Of a stretch of 64,000 bases of DNA, positions 1 through 8,900 are shown piece by piece. The notes below the pieces were generated by a model. That model had not been told where the DNA came from. It saw only the letters and a list, made by a program, of their open reading frames with translations, and made no database searches. Positions within the stretch are counted from its first letter, which is position 1, and every line of letters begins with the position of its first letter. The position numbers and the translations under genes are program-made. Origin of the DNA: Eshraghiella sp051880035 (GTDB taxonomy: Bacteria > Bacillota > Clostridia > Lachnospirales > Lachnospiraceae); the NCBI GenBank assembly GCA_051880035.1, contig JBJENE010000022.1:1-64000 (forward strand). The letters are read 5' to 3'.

Positions 1-288
1 AGTCGTCTTCATTTCATTTGAAGCCTTTTGCGCCGCCTGTTCTGACAACAACATATTTTGTGCAATTTCAAAAGTTTTTGGAATAAAATCTTCCGGATTA
101 TCTATTCCGTTTTCAAAGCAGTCTCTGAAAACTTCCGTAACCAGTCCGGATGCCACTTCTCCTCTTCCGTGCCCTCCAAGTCCGTCACATAAGACAAAAC
201 AATAGTACTCTCCGTTTTCCAAAATAATGCAGGAATCCTCGTTTACTTCCCGACCTCCTACATTGGTATATGCAAAGCTTGTAATCAT
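1..288 (-). CDS. PP2C-family serine/threonine phosphatase, N-terminal part
   Basis: The reading frame begins at an ATG preceded by GGAGGG and runs off the left edge, leaving 96 residues. It shows the start of a PP2C (PPM) metal-dependent phosphatase: the opening NED motif (residues 16-18) and the metal-binding block CDGLGGHGRGE (about 34-44). PP2C enzymes remove phosphate from Ser/Thr using two metal ions. It is the last visible gene of the type VII secretion operon and follows the 116-residue protein closely. Because the operon also encodes three FHA (phosphothreonine-binding) domains, it probably opposes a Ser/Thr kinase, but no kinase is visible here and one may lie to the left. The family call is firm; the link to secretion is inference. 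Confidence 0.9.
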   Translation of the reverse strand, partial: MITSFAYTNVGGREVNEDSCIILENGEYYCFVLCDGLGGHGRGEVASGLVTEVFRDCFENGIDNPEDFIPKTFEIAQNMLLSEQAAQKASNEMKTT

Positions 289-311
289 TTTTTCCCTCCG
301 GTAATCCAATT

Positions 312-662
312 TCAGAATTTTCTTCCGTCTCCGCCATGTCCATATTCTGAATATGATATATCATTCCATCCAAGAATATTTCCGACATTTTTTTCAAGAC
401 TATTTTCCGCATTATCATAGTTCTCACATGCCATGCTTAAAATGCGTTCAAGAATATACAGATTATCTTCAATATTTTCAATGCGTCTCTCTATTTTTTT
501 AATATCATTATCTATATTGTCCGTATTGGATATCCTGCTATCAAGATTGCATCTGGTCGAATCTATTTTTCTTCTTACATCTTCAAAATTATATATTCTT
601 ACGCTTTTGATTTTAGGAATAACAGATGTGATACCCAAAACATTTATACTTATTTTAGACAT
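312..662 (-). CDS. Small helical protein of the type VII locus, unknown function
   Basis: A 116-residue protein with a good ribosome binding site (GGGAGGG, 8 nt before ATG). I do not recognise a family. The N-terminal 20 residues look like a beta strand pair; residues about 25-90 are charged and heptad-like (for example the KKIERRIENIEDNL stretch), suggesting a coiled coil. The last 25 residues are Gly/Tyr rich. There is no signal peptide or membrane segment. It lies 5 nt after the zinc-ribbon gene and just before the PP2C gene, so it is surely co-transcribed with the type VII genes. It could be a secreted helical substrate or a chaperone; nothing in the sequence decides this. Confidence 0.75.
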   Translation of the reverse strand: MSKISINVLGITSVIPKIKSVRIYNFEDVRRKIDSTRCNLDSRISNTDNIDNDIKKIERRIENIEDNLYILERILSMACENYDNAENSLEKNVGNILGWNDISYSEYGHGGDGRKF

Positions 663-667
663 ATTCT

Positions 668-943
668 TTACCCTCCCTGGTTATTTCTGTTTTTGCAATA
701 TGGACACCTTGACAGCCCTGCATCAAATTCGTTGTGACATTTTTTGCAGAAGACTGCTCCGTTTCCCTTCGTGGTTACTTTTTTATGTACTGCTCTGTTT
801 CTAAATAAAAAGATAGAAAACACTATAACCAAAACAACTAATATTCCAATGATACAAAAACAAAATATTTTCCAGTCAAAATTAATGCCGTGACTGTTGG
901 AGACATCTGCTGCGGTTGTTATATATTCATAATCAAAATTCAT
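668..943 (-). CDS. Single-pass membrane protein with C-terminal zinc ribbon
   Basis: A 91-residue protein. The ATG at 943 sits 8 nt after GGAGG and is preferred to the GTG one codon upstream. Residues about 26-48 form one strongly hydrophobic membrane segment (FCFCIIGILVVLVIVFSIFLF), followed by a basic stretch. The C-terminus then holds a CxxC...CxxC zinc ribbon (CKKC and CPYC). The likely topology places the ribbon in the cytoplasm. The gene overlaps the end of the FHA gene by 11 nt, which implies translational coupling. It is the only small membrane anchor in the visible operon, so it may tether a cytoplasmic component to the membrane; that role is inference. I do not recognise it as EssA or another named secretion subunit. 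Confidence 0.8.
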   Translation of the reverse strand: MNFDYEYITTAADVSNSHGINFDWKIFCFCIIGILVVLVIVFSIFLFRNRAVHKKVTTKGNGAVFCKKCHNEFDAGLSRCPYCKNRNNQGG

Positions 944-1817
944 CACATTCTCCTCCCTTATATCCGGTTACATATATGTAACTGACATCTGCGAATGTAA
1001 TTACATCTTTATTTTCAAGTTTTATCTTTACACCCGGTTGTATCATCTTCCCATTCAGATATGTATGATTAGTAGAATTGCAATCCTGAAGATAATGTAT
1101 TCCGTTATGAAAAATAATCTGGGCATGATTTCTGCTTACATGATTTCCGTTAACAACTATATCTGAAGATTCATTCTTCCCTATTGTGGAAACTTTATTA
1201 TTAAGTCTGATATGTTGATTGGTATCAGATTTGATAAGAAAGCATTTATCGCTCGTACTATCCGCATTTCCTCCTGACAGCTTTTTCAACAAAGCAGAAT
1301 AATCATACATGGAAAAATTTATCATATTACTAAAATAACTTATGTACTGCTTAACATATTCATGGGATTCTGCGTTGCTGAAAACACACCAAAAAGGAAG
1401 ATTTTTCAAATACCCGATAGTCTCATCACTTCTATCAGAATATATAAGGGGAATGTATATGTATTTTATGTTTCCGTTTACTTCATTAACAAATATTTTG
1501 TCTTCGTCCAATATCAGATTCACATTCTGCATGAATTTTTTCTTCAACTCGGTACTAATTTTAAGGAAACTGTATATTACATCCAGAAATTCTTTCTTTT
1601 TAATACCTTTTTTCAAATATGAATTGAGTGATGCATATCCTGATGTGTCATATATTAGAATTGTCCTGCCCTTTTTATATACAATATCCGGTGCAAATAA
1701 TTCTGGAATTTCTCTTCTTTTAAGATTTTCCAATTCTCTTGAATTAACTTTTACATTAGCCTGAAATTCAACATTAATTCCGTTTGCGGTTTCATGAATC
1801 TTATAGTTTTTTCCCAT
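933..1817 (-). CDS. DUF6382-like protein with C-terminal FHA domain
   Basis: A 294-residue cytoplasmic protein. Residues about 203-283 are an FHA domain, with the phosphopeptide-binding blocks GKNESSD (213-219), SRNHA (228-232) and NSTNHTYLNG (247-256). FHA domains bind phosphothreonine. The first 165 residues resemble the DUF6382 region often placed before FHA domains in clostridia. The segment NLILDEDKIFV followed by YIYIPLI recalls the degenerate kinase-like fold of EssB/YukC in type VII systems, but I cannot test this. It lacks the membrane helix that EssB has; the neighbouring 91-residue gene, overlapping its end, encodes one. The start is the ATG after AGAGGAAC. The FHA call is certain; the EssB analogy is speculative. 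Confidence 0.88.
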   Translation of the reverse strand: MGKNYKIHETANGINVEFQANVKVNSRELENLKRREIPELFAPDIVYKKGRTILIYDTSGYASLNSYLKKGIKKKEFLDVIYSFLKISTELKKKFMQNVNLILDEDKIFVNEVNGNIKYIYIPLIYSDRSDETIGYLKNLPFWCVFSNAESHEYVKQYISYFSNMINFSMYDYSALLKKLSGGNADSTSDKCFLIKSDTNQHIRLNNKVSTIGKNESSDIVVNGNHVSRNHAQIIFHNGIHYLQDCNSTNHTYLNGKMIQPGVKIKLENKDVITFADVSYIYVTGYKGGECDEF

Positions 1818-1832
1818 TTTGTTCCTCTTACG

Positions 1833-2336
1833 CTATATCCATTTCTTGAACCAGTCTAACAATGACTTTTGACTGCTCTTTTTGCTCTCTACCTGCTTAA
1901 CAGTTGTTTTCTTAGCGGTTTGGGAATTTGTACCCTGGGTTACCTCTGTTTCCACAATTGTTACCACAGGCTGTTGTACTACGGGCTCAGGCTCAGACAC
2001 TTTAACTGTCTGAGCCTCTGCCTGCGCAGCTGCCTTTGCGGCTGCAAGCTTTTGAAGCCTTAACTCTTCCTCTTCTTTTCTGATTTCCTCGTTTCTTATT
2101 TGTGTAGCAGTCAATTCTATTTTAGAAGCAATACTATTAAGCTCTGATACAGCTAAATCAATCTCATCATTTATTCTTTGGATTAATTCGGGTATTTCAG
2201 CCACTATACCTTGATTCCAATGATCATATATAGTGCTTCTCATCGTCCCAACACTGTTCTTATACCTTGATACAGTTTCTGCATGTGACCTTAATTCCGA
2301 TGCTCTCTGTTTTGCACTTCCAACATCTAATGCCAT
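1833..2336 (-). CDS. WXG100-like helical protein with long Pro/Val/Glu-rich tail
   Basis: A 167-residue protein with RBS AAGGAG. The first 95 residues look like a two-helix WXG100-type hairpin: helix, a turn containing DHWNQG (a relaxed W-x-x-G in place of W-x-G), then a second helix ending in a charged EEEELRLQKLAAAKAAAQ stretch. Residues about 110-150 are a low-complexity tail rich in Pro, Val, Gln, Thr and Lys, and the protein ends in the aromatic, basic DWFKKWI. The ordinary WXG100 size is near 100 residues, so the tail is an extension. It lies 11 nt after the lipoprotein gene and 15 nt before the FHA gene. It is likely a secreted partner or structural protein of the type VII system; a LXG-like toxin is unlikely because there is no catalytic-looking C-terminal domain. 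Confidence 0.75.
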   Translation of the reverse strand: MALDVGSAKQRASELRSHAETVSRYKNSVGTMRSTIYDHWNQGIVAEIPELIQRINDEIDLAVSELNSIASKIELTATQIRNEEIRKEEEELRLQKLAAAKAAAQAEAQTVKVSEPEPVVQQPVVTIVETEVTQGTNSQTAKKTTVKQVESKKSSQKSLLDWFKKWI

Positions 2337-2347
2337 ACTTACTCCTT

Positions 2348-4693
2348 TTATTCATAAACAATAACTCCGCAAATGCAGGAATAATTTCCGTCATTTGTAG
2401 TTGCCGTAACATTGGCGCTACCCACACCGACTGCAACAAGTTTTCCATCTTTCACCGTGACAACATCCTTATTATCAGATGTCCATTTTATATCACTTTC
2501 ATCATAACCTTCCGGATAATTTTCTATCACAAGTGTTTCTGTACTGCCTTTTTCCAGATTAACAGCCAGCTTATTCAACAACAGATAATCCCCACCTTCG
2601 TACTCTGTTTCTTCTTCATCCAATATTTCTATTGTTATTTTTCTCTCAAAAATGACCTTTTCATACCCATCCTCACCAAAAAACGGTATATATTTTCCAA
2701 TAGTTTTGCCATTCTTAATACTATCCTTTGATATTATTTCAGCTGACAATTTAAGCCCCAGCTTACCAAGAACATTTCCCTTAGTTTCGTTAACCTCCAA
2801 TGTTATAAGCGGGAAATATATTCCCCCTTCTCCTTTAATTTTATATGTTTCAGTATATACCAGAGAATTATCTGTCCTTTCTACGTCACAGCTTTCTACG
2901 CAGGAAGCTCCAATCTCTAATCCGGCTCCTGCTTTAATACGGACTGACAACACATCAAATCCAAGGACATAAATTGCGGCTCCCGCTGCAGCTCCTACCT
3001 CTAATTCAAGTTTAGCCTCTACTTCATTTTCCACTGTTGTGTTATTCGTTTTCTTTGGAGCAGCACCCTTTTTACATTCAATTTTATTATCAACTTTTAT
3101 TGATGTTTTTATAGAAAGTTCGCCATTAGCTTCAAAGTAAACAAAAAACTGTACATTAATGGTTAATGTAGGAATTGTGGTAGGGAAAATAAGCTCACCA
3201 ACCTTATATTCTCCGCTTAAATTACCTTTAACCTTTAATGAACTCTCGATTGTTCCTGTTACCCTTACCGTTGCTTTTTTAAAATCAAAGATATTTGTTT
3301 TGCCAAATAATGTACCAAACTGTACATCAGGGGTTATGGCAAAGTCTTTGATCGCAACTTTACCGGTAATACTCCATCCTTTTTTAAAATTTCCTCTTGG
3401 TGCAAATGCCATTCTGGCATCGGCACGCCTTAATGCTTTTTCCAACTCGTCCTCTTTAAGAATTCCTGACTCATAATCCTTAACGAGAGAGGTTGCTTCA
3501 TCATCTACTATTCCGCCAAAATCAAAATCTAATTCCTTATTTAGTTCCTTTAAAAATTCATCCGGAGAATTTGCAACCGAAAATTCCATGTTTGATTTCA
3601 GGTTATCTGAATTCGTACTGTCTATTGATACACTTCCGTCAGAATCAATACCAATACCAAAGCTGTTACTGCCATTACTGTAACTTTCTGCTAATTCAAT
3701 CTTTCCTTTACTATTTAATTTCACAGTCAATTCAAAGCTTGACTTATCCTTTTCATCTTCTCCTGCAAGTTTAACAGCACTATCATAAGGATTTTCTGTA
3801 TTTACACACAATGTTCCGTTTGCATTATCCAAAAGGGATGTTTGGGTATCTTCTGAGAGAGGACTTACCGTTACACCCTCTACCGGAACAAAATAATCAT
3901 AATCTGCATATCTGGTACCTTGAATATTTATTTCTTCAAATACTTCTTCCATTTCCGGCTGTTTGGTTACCAATGTATATGTACCATCCGGATTTTCTTT
4001 CTTTTCTGAAACCTTAACAGCAACCTCGGCATTGATACCATCATTTCCCGGTACGGTTATGATATCTCCGATACCAAGTTCTTTTCCTATGGAATCATCT
4101 ACTTTGTATTCGTTTTCATCAACATAAACTATATTTTCAGTCTCATTACTGTAGTCTTTTAAATCTTCACTTACAACTAATTCATCAATTACTTCTGTAT
4201 TTTCTGACAGATAAATTACTTCTGTCGCAATTACCAGATCACTGGCCCTTTGTGCTGTAATCCCTGTATTAAGAGATTTTGCTCTTTCTTCTTCACTTAT
4301 TAATTCAGCTTTAACGGCATAATCAAGCAAATCATCATTAGTAAGGCCTTCTTCTCCGCCTTTAATTATCATTACGGAAGAACAAACCGCAAATCCCAAT
4401 GTCGCAGTACTTTCCGGATTAAAGTTTTCCGTGTCTGTTGATATTACATTCCATTCATAACAGGATTGAACATATTTAAAAAGATTAGAATCGGCAGATA
4501 CATCCACAAAGTATGGTTTTTCATTCAGATATTCCGTCATTCCGAACAAATCTCCCACTGTTTCTACCCAGGATGCCCTGGTTATATATTCTTCGTTATT
4601 ATCAATATTATTTTGAATCTCTTTTGTATTTGAACAGCCTACACAAGAGAATATTATGACTAATGCCATTAATATACTAACTATACGCTTCAT
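2348..4693 (-). CDS. Large secreted lipoprotein with SLH-like start and C-terminal bacterial Ig-like domain
   Basis: A 781-residue protein starting at an ATG after GGAGGG. A classical signal peptide ends in a lipobox-like SCVGC (Cys20), so it is probably lipid-anchored outside the membrane. Residues about 35-155 contain segments that look like degenerate S-layer homology repeats (FVDV...Y.WNVI; TATLGFAVC). The middle (about 200-690) is rich in beta strands and Gly/Lys/Asp and matches no family I know. The last 85 residues look like a BIG_2 Ig-like fold, with KWTSDNKDVVTV and a closing VTATTNDGNYS stretch. It sits between the WXG100 genes and the long-tailed WXG100-like gene, so it is embedded in the type VII operon. 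It may be an extracellular part of the machine or a surface scaffold; this is inferred from position only. Confidence 0.82.
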   Translation of the reverse strand: MKRIVSILMALVIIFSCVGCSNTKEIQNNIDNNEEYITRASWVETVGDLFGMTEYLNEKPYFVDVSADSNLFKYVQSCYEWNVISTDTENFNPESTATLGFAVCSSVMIIKGGEEGLTNDDLLDYAVKAELISEEERAKSLNTGITAQRASDLVIATEVIYLSENTEVIDELVVSEDLKDYSNETENIVYVDENEYKVDDSIGKELGIGDIITVPGNDGINAEVAVKVSEKKENPDGTYTLVTKQPEMEEVFEEINIQGTRYADYDYFVPVEGVTVSPLSEDTQTSLLDNANGTLCVNTENPYDSAVKLAGEDEKDKSSFELTVKLNSKGKIELAESYSNGSNSFGIGIDSDGSVSIDSTNSDNLKSNMEFSVANSPDEFLKELNKELDFDFGGIVDDEATSLVKDYESGILKEDELEKALRRADARMAFAPRGNFKKGWSITGKVAIKDFAITPDVQFGTLFGKTNIFDFKKATVRVTGTIESSLKVKGNLSGEYKVGELIFPTTIPTLTINVQFFVYFEANGELSIKTSIKVDNKIECKKGAAPKKTNNTTVENEVEAKLELEVGAAAGAAIYVLGFDVLSVRIKAGAGLEIGASCVESCDVERTDNSLVYTETYKIKGEGGIYFPLITLEVNETKGNVLGKLGLKLSAEIISKDSIKNGKTIGKYIPFFGEDGYEKVIFERKITIEILDEEETEYEGGDYLLLNKLAVNLEKGSTETLVIENYPEGYDESDIKWTSDNKDVVTVKDGKLVAVGVGSANVTATTNDGNYSCICGVIVYE

Positions 4694-4717
4694 AATCTGC
4701 CCTCCTGTTATTACATG

Positions 4718-5035
4718 TTATTTTCTGTCTGTCGCAAGTCTGTTTGCCTGCTTCTCAATACCGGTCTGTGTAGTATCATATGTTTCTGCTGCTTTCTGCA
4801 GGTACACACAATAATCGGATAATTTCCTGTACAATGCGTCGAAATCATTCCTGAAACCCTGAAGTTTCTCATTAAACATTCTGGCATCATCGCCACTCCA
4901 TTTTCCGGACTCAAATATTTCTTCACTCAATGAATATATCTTTTCAAAACTGCTTTTGTAATCTTCTTTGTATACAGCTATTTTTTCTTTTGCTGAATAA
5001 ATATTATTTGTATTTACTGTTATTGTATTTTTCAT
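4718..5035 (-). CDS. WXG100-family protein (third of three)
   Basis: A 105-residue helical hairpin protein. The ATG at 5035 fits the AAGGTGGG ribosome site better than the GTG three codons upstream. The turn carries the canonical W-x-G as KWSGDD near residue 45, between two amphipathic helices. WXG100 proteins form helical-bundle dimers and are exported by EssC-type motors. Near the C-terminus YDTTQ occupies the position where the YxxxD/E export signal is usually found, so the acidic residue is missing. It closely resembles the first WXG100 gene here: both have an FRNDF segment and end in an Ala/Thr-Asp-Arg tail. A tandem duplication is likely. A 10-bp hairpin separates it from the middle WXG100 gene. 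Confidence 0.88.
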   Translation of the reverse strand: MKNTITVNTNNIYSAKEKIAVYKEDYKSSFEKIYSLSEEIFESGKWSGDDARMFNEKLQGFRNDFDALYRKLSDYCVYLQKAAETYDTTQTGIEKQANRLATDRK

Positions 5036-5052
5036 ATATCCCACCTTTTTCT

Positions 5053-5077
5053 CTGTGCCGGTTATTTACCGGCACAG
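5053..5077 (-). other. Intercistronic stem-loop between WXG100 genes
   Basis: A perfect 10-bp inverted repeat (ctgtgccggt / accggcacag) with a 5-nt loop lies in the 51-nt gap between the second and third WXG100 genes. It is not followed by a U tract on either strand, so it is unlikely to be a simple terminator. Such hairpins commonly stabilise the 3' end of the upstream message or mark an RNA cleavage point, which would let the WXG100 transcripts accumulate to different levels. The structure is seen; the role is inference. Confidence 0.7.
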
Positions 5078-5086
5078 AAACATATT

Positions 5087-5395
5087 TTACTCAAAGTTAA
5101 GCATTTTATTAGCCTCATCTGTAAGATTAGTCTCCGTTTCAGAGTACCTTTCTGAAGCCTCCTGAAGATATTTACCGTATTCTTCTACGACCTCTTTATA
5201 TTTTTCAAAGGTTGTTGTCATAACTCCGTTTATATAACCTACCATCTGTTCCGCAGAATTACTCTGCCATGTGTCATTCAGGTTAAGAATTTCTGTCTTA
5301 ATGTTTTCGAGTATTTCTTTCATTTTACCTGACTCTTTAACCATCTCATTGCCTTTTCCATTTAACTCATTCCAATCAACTTCAATTTTTGCCAT
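5087..5395 (-). CDS. WXG100-like protein with YxxxE signal (second of three)
   Basis: A 102-residue helical hairpin protein. The turn Trp is present (DTWQSNSAE, near residue 43), but the glycine of W-x-G is replaced: WQS. Near the C-terminus YSETE provides a YxxxE motif, the general secretion signal of type VII substrates, which its two neighbours lack. In known EsxA/EsxB-type pairs one partner carries the C-terminal signal, so this protein may be the partner that leads one or both canonical WXG proteins to EssC. It is 13 nt from the first WXG100 gene and in the same transcript. The family call is firm; the pairing is inference. Confidence 0.88.
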   Translation of the reverse strand: MAKIEVDWNELNGKGNEMVKESGKMKEILENIKTEILNLNDTWQSNSAEQMVGYINGVMTTTFEKYKEVVEEYGKYLQEASERYSETETNLTDEANKMLNFE

Positions 5396-5408
5396 GTTTA
5401 TCCTCCTT

Positions 5409-5720
5409 CTATCTGTCTGCTTTCAGGCTTCCTGCCTTAGTTGTAAGATCTTCCTGAACATCACTGTAGCCAGTTACTGCCTTATTAAGAAAGTCAATAT
5501 AATCCTGCAGTTTTTCTTCCAAATCCTGAAAATCGTTCCTAAATTCATTAAGTTGTTCCCTGTACTTGTCGTTATCAACACCATTCCAGGATGAATCCAA
5601 TTGCTCAAAAAGTCCATAAACATTTTCGTATGAAGATGAATATTGAACCTTTAATGAATCGATTTTTTGGGACGCTCCTGCAATAGCTTCAGTATCTACT
5701 TTAATTATTGTAGTACTCAT
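5409..5720 (-). CDS. WXG100-family protein (first of three)
   Basis: A 103-residue protein with two amphipathic helices joined by the canonical turn SSWNGVD (near residue 45). The C-terminal equivalent of YxxxD/E reads YSDVQ, so the acidic residue is missing. It is a paralogue of the third WXG100 gene, sharing the FRNDF segment and an ADR-type end. The start ATG lies after AAAGGAG. It follows the YukD-like gene by 26 nt and precedes the WXG100-like YxxxE protein by 13 nt. It is expected to be cytoplasmic until exported by EssC as a dimer. Whether it is a substrate, part of the machine, or both cannot be read from sequence. Confidence 0.9.
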   Translation of the reverse strand: MSTTIIKVDTEAIAGASQKIDSLKVQYSSSYENVYGLFEQLDSSWNGVDNDKYREQLNEFRNDFQDLEEKLQDYIDFLNKAVTGYSDVQEDLTTKAGSLKADR

Positions 5721-5746
5721 ATAAAACTCCTTTCGTAAATAAAGAT

Positions 5747-5995
5747 TTATATTAATAACAGTTCTGTTCCGTTGGTAATACCCACTTCACTTACTGTCAT
5801 ATTAATATCAAAAGGTTTCCCCATTTTCCCATCACAGAGGATGGAATTTACCGGATTAAAATCCTCATCCGTAAGATTGTCAAATGCCTGGATTAACAGT
5901 TGTGTAAGTTCATGTATCTTTAAATTTCCTGAAATACATATTTCAAATGTCCTGCCGCTTCCGGGAACCTTTACAGATACAAAAATTCCTTTCAT
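5747..5995 (-). CDS. yukD: YukD-like ubiquitin-fold protein
   Basis: An 82-residue protein with the beta-grasp pattern of YukD/EsaB: two strands, a helix (LTQLLIQAFDNL), a short central segment and the closing TVSEVGITNGTELLLI, which has the same layout as the ubiquitin C-terminal strand. YukD/EsaB proteins are small cytoplasmic parts of Firmicutes type VII systems and are not thought to be conjugated to targets; no terminal Gly-Gly is present here. Its ATG overlaps the stop codon of essC by 4 nt (ATGA), so the two are translationally coupled. Context and fold pattern support the call well. Confidence 0.88.
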   Translation of the reverse strand: MKGIFVSVKVPGSGRTFEICISGNLKIHELTQLLIQAFDNLTDEDFNPVNSILCDGKMGKPFDINMTVSEVGITNGTELLLI

Positions 5996-8900
5996 ACAGT
6001 CTCTCCTTTCTCATCTGTATCGCATATTATTTTGACTTTGAATGTCTCACCTTCTTTAATAACTAATCCCAAATCGTTTTTCATTGTTCTGGCTTCTCTT
6101 AATGTAATATCGCTCTTTAATATGTATTGTTCATCAAATCCATCACCAATCCATATTCCTGTTGAAGTATCACAGCGCTTCTTAAACCATTCTTCCGCAG
6201 TATATTTTTTTGCCGAGTTAAAATCATCGCAGATAATAAAATGAACATTATATTCAGGTTCACACTTCGCCGTCATTTCAGCAAATATGCTTCTCCCTTT
6301 ACTTCCGAGATTATCAAACATTTGACCCGGTTTCTTAATAAAATAAAAATACTGATTATATGAACTGTTATCATGTGTCTTCTTATACTGGTTATTTCTG
6401 AGTGCAACCGTATTAAATATTTCAATAAGTTTCTCTTCCGTAATACTCTCTTCAATCATTTCAACTTGTATTCCGTCAACCTGCGATAAAAGCTTTAGAA
6501 TTCCGCTTACAAACGGCCAAACACGCCTGAAATCCTTGGCAAAAATCGGAGTTACTACATTATTCGTGAAATCAAAAGTTATATCTTCTATTTCAGTTAC
6601 TTCAATTCCCACAGGAATACTGTCCGGATTCAAAACTGTATTGGTATATCTTTCAGATGTTAGTATTTCAGGAATAACCGCTACAGGTTTCGCCTCTAAT
6701 CCGATATACTTGTCCGTCCACTGTTCACAGCAGAATTTAACCAGTTCCTGTAATTCTTCATCAGGACATATACGGGCGGTCTGGAACTCATACACATGTT
6801 CATTCTTAATAATTCCTCTTCCTGCAAGCTTTGACGGATATACACCCTCTACATTTCCCAGAACCGATACATAATCCGATTTATCGTTCATCTGTAAAAC
6901 ATAATTCTGGGCACAATTCTGGGCTATTCTGTATTTAATTTCATTCCCGGTACTTGCTGTAAATATAAAGAATATTCCGTATTTCGGGCCTTCTCTTGTA
7001 AGATATGAAATATCTTCCAATACATCTTCATATAATTCATTCAGCGCGGCAAAATTATTAATTATTACCACCGTATTCTGAATTGGGTGTCCTGTGGATT
7101 TAAAATACAGTTCCTGACTTCCTCCCGCTTCGGAAAGAAGTTTCTTATTTGTTTTCAAGGAGTTCTTCAACATTTTCATGAGCCGGACTACCTTTTCACC
7201 GTCAGAAGACAGAATCACATCTCCCACTTGAGGGGCTTTTGAAAACATCTGCAGCATTTCTGTTCCGAAATCCATAACATACAGATTAAGATATTCAGGC
7301 GAATAATTGTTACATAAATCAAAAATGAATGTTGTTAAAAAGATTTCCTTGCCGCTTACTGCATTACCGTAAATTATTGTATTGCCTTTATCCGTAAGTG
7401 AAAGCGTAAGAATATCCTGCTTCTGGTTAAACGGATCATCATATATACCGATTACCGCTTCAATTCCATAACCATCACTTCTTACAAAGTTATACCGGTT
7501 AATTACATTCTTCAGATATATTTTCTCAGGTATCTCATCCAGCCATAAAGGTGAAACACTTATATTCTCATCCTTTGCCAGATCCGATAAATAATTTACA
7601 ATACCTACTATCTGTTTTAATTTCGACTCTTTATTTTTGGCCTTGTTTTCAAGCTTAAGTTCTTTTTGTATTCTTCCAAGATTATCAATTACCTGAATTG
7701 AAGGCGTTTCTTTTTTGTCCTGTAAGTCTGTAGGAATATAAGGTGCTCCGCACCATGCCGACTGACCTATATCAAAAAATTCATTAAAGCCAACCTGTAA
7801 ATAGAAGCGGCCTGTAGCAGACAGTTCAGCAGCATCCGGTCTTTTTATCATATCCATACTGTCGGATTTTTCCTGCACCTTGAGACATACCCTGAATCTA
7901 CTGTTACTCCATATCTGATCATCTACAACACCACTCGGTTTCTGGGTGGCAAGTATGAGATGTACACCAAGACTTCTACCGATTCGTGCCGCACTTATTA
8001 ACTGCTGCATAAATTCAGGCTGCTGTGATTTTAATTCCGCAAACTCATCAGAAATAATAAACAAATGCGGAACCGGAACACTCACAACTCCGTCTCTGTA
8101 AAGCTTTTGATATTTATAAATATCTATTGTTCCTTCATTAGAAATTTTTCTTGCTTCATTGAAAATGGCCTGTCTTTTCCTAAGTTCACTCTGTATTGAA
8201 ATTAATGAGCGATTTACGGAAGCTCCGTCGAGGTTTGTAATGGTTCCTGCAAGATGAGGAAGTTTAATTCCTTTTTCTTTATCTTCAAATGCTCCTGCAA
8301 GTCCTCCGCCTTTATAATCAATCAATATGAATGCCACTTCATCCGGGTGATAATTAACTGCCATAGACAGAATATATGTAATAATAAACTCACTTTTTCC
8401 CGAACCGGTCATTCCGGCCACAAGTCCATGCGGTCCCTGGAATTTTTCGTGTAAATCCAGATAGAACAGATTACCGACCGAATCCACACCTACCGGTGCT
8501 TTCAATGTTACAATCGGGTTATTTTCTTTCCACCTTGTAAGGGAATTTAAATGCTCAATCTTGCCAACCTTATACATATCAAGAAATGTAAGCATATTTG
8601 GCAGTGCACTTGAACCGGTAGTCAAATCCAGCTTAATATTGCTTAATTTGTGAGCAACTTCACTTTCGGAATACATAAGTCTTAAATCGGCATTAAATTC
8701 AAGACACTCACCACTCACATCATTCTTATCATATATTTTTGAATGCTCTGAGTTGATTTCAATTATTTTGGAACAATCTTTTGGAAGATTATGTATTCCA
8801 TCACTGACATTAATAATTAGAAATCCATACTTTATTCCTTCCGTAGACAATCTTTTCATTGTGTCAGAGTTTTTGGTAAGATTTCTGCTGGCATTAATTA

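Noticed and set aside
1342..1764. Plus-strand ORF opposite the FHA gene
   Set aside because: Antisense shadow of a clear coding gene, with no ribosome site or recognisable domain; the same holds for the many other plus-strand ORFs opposite genes.
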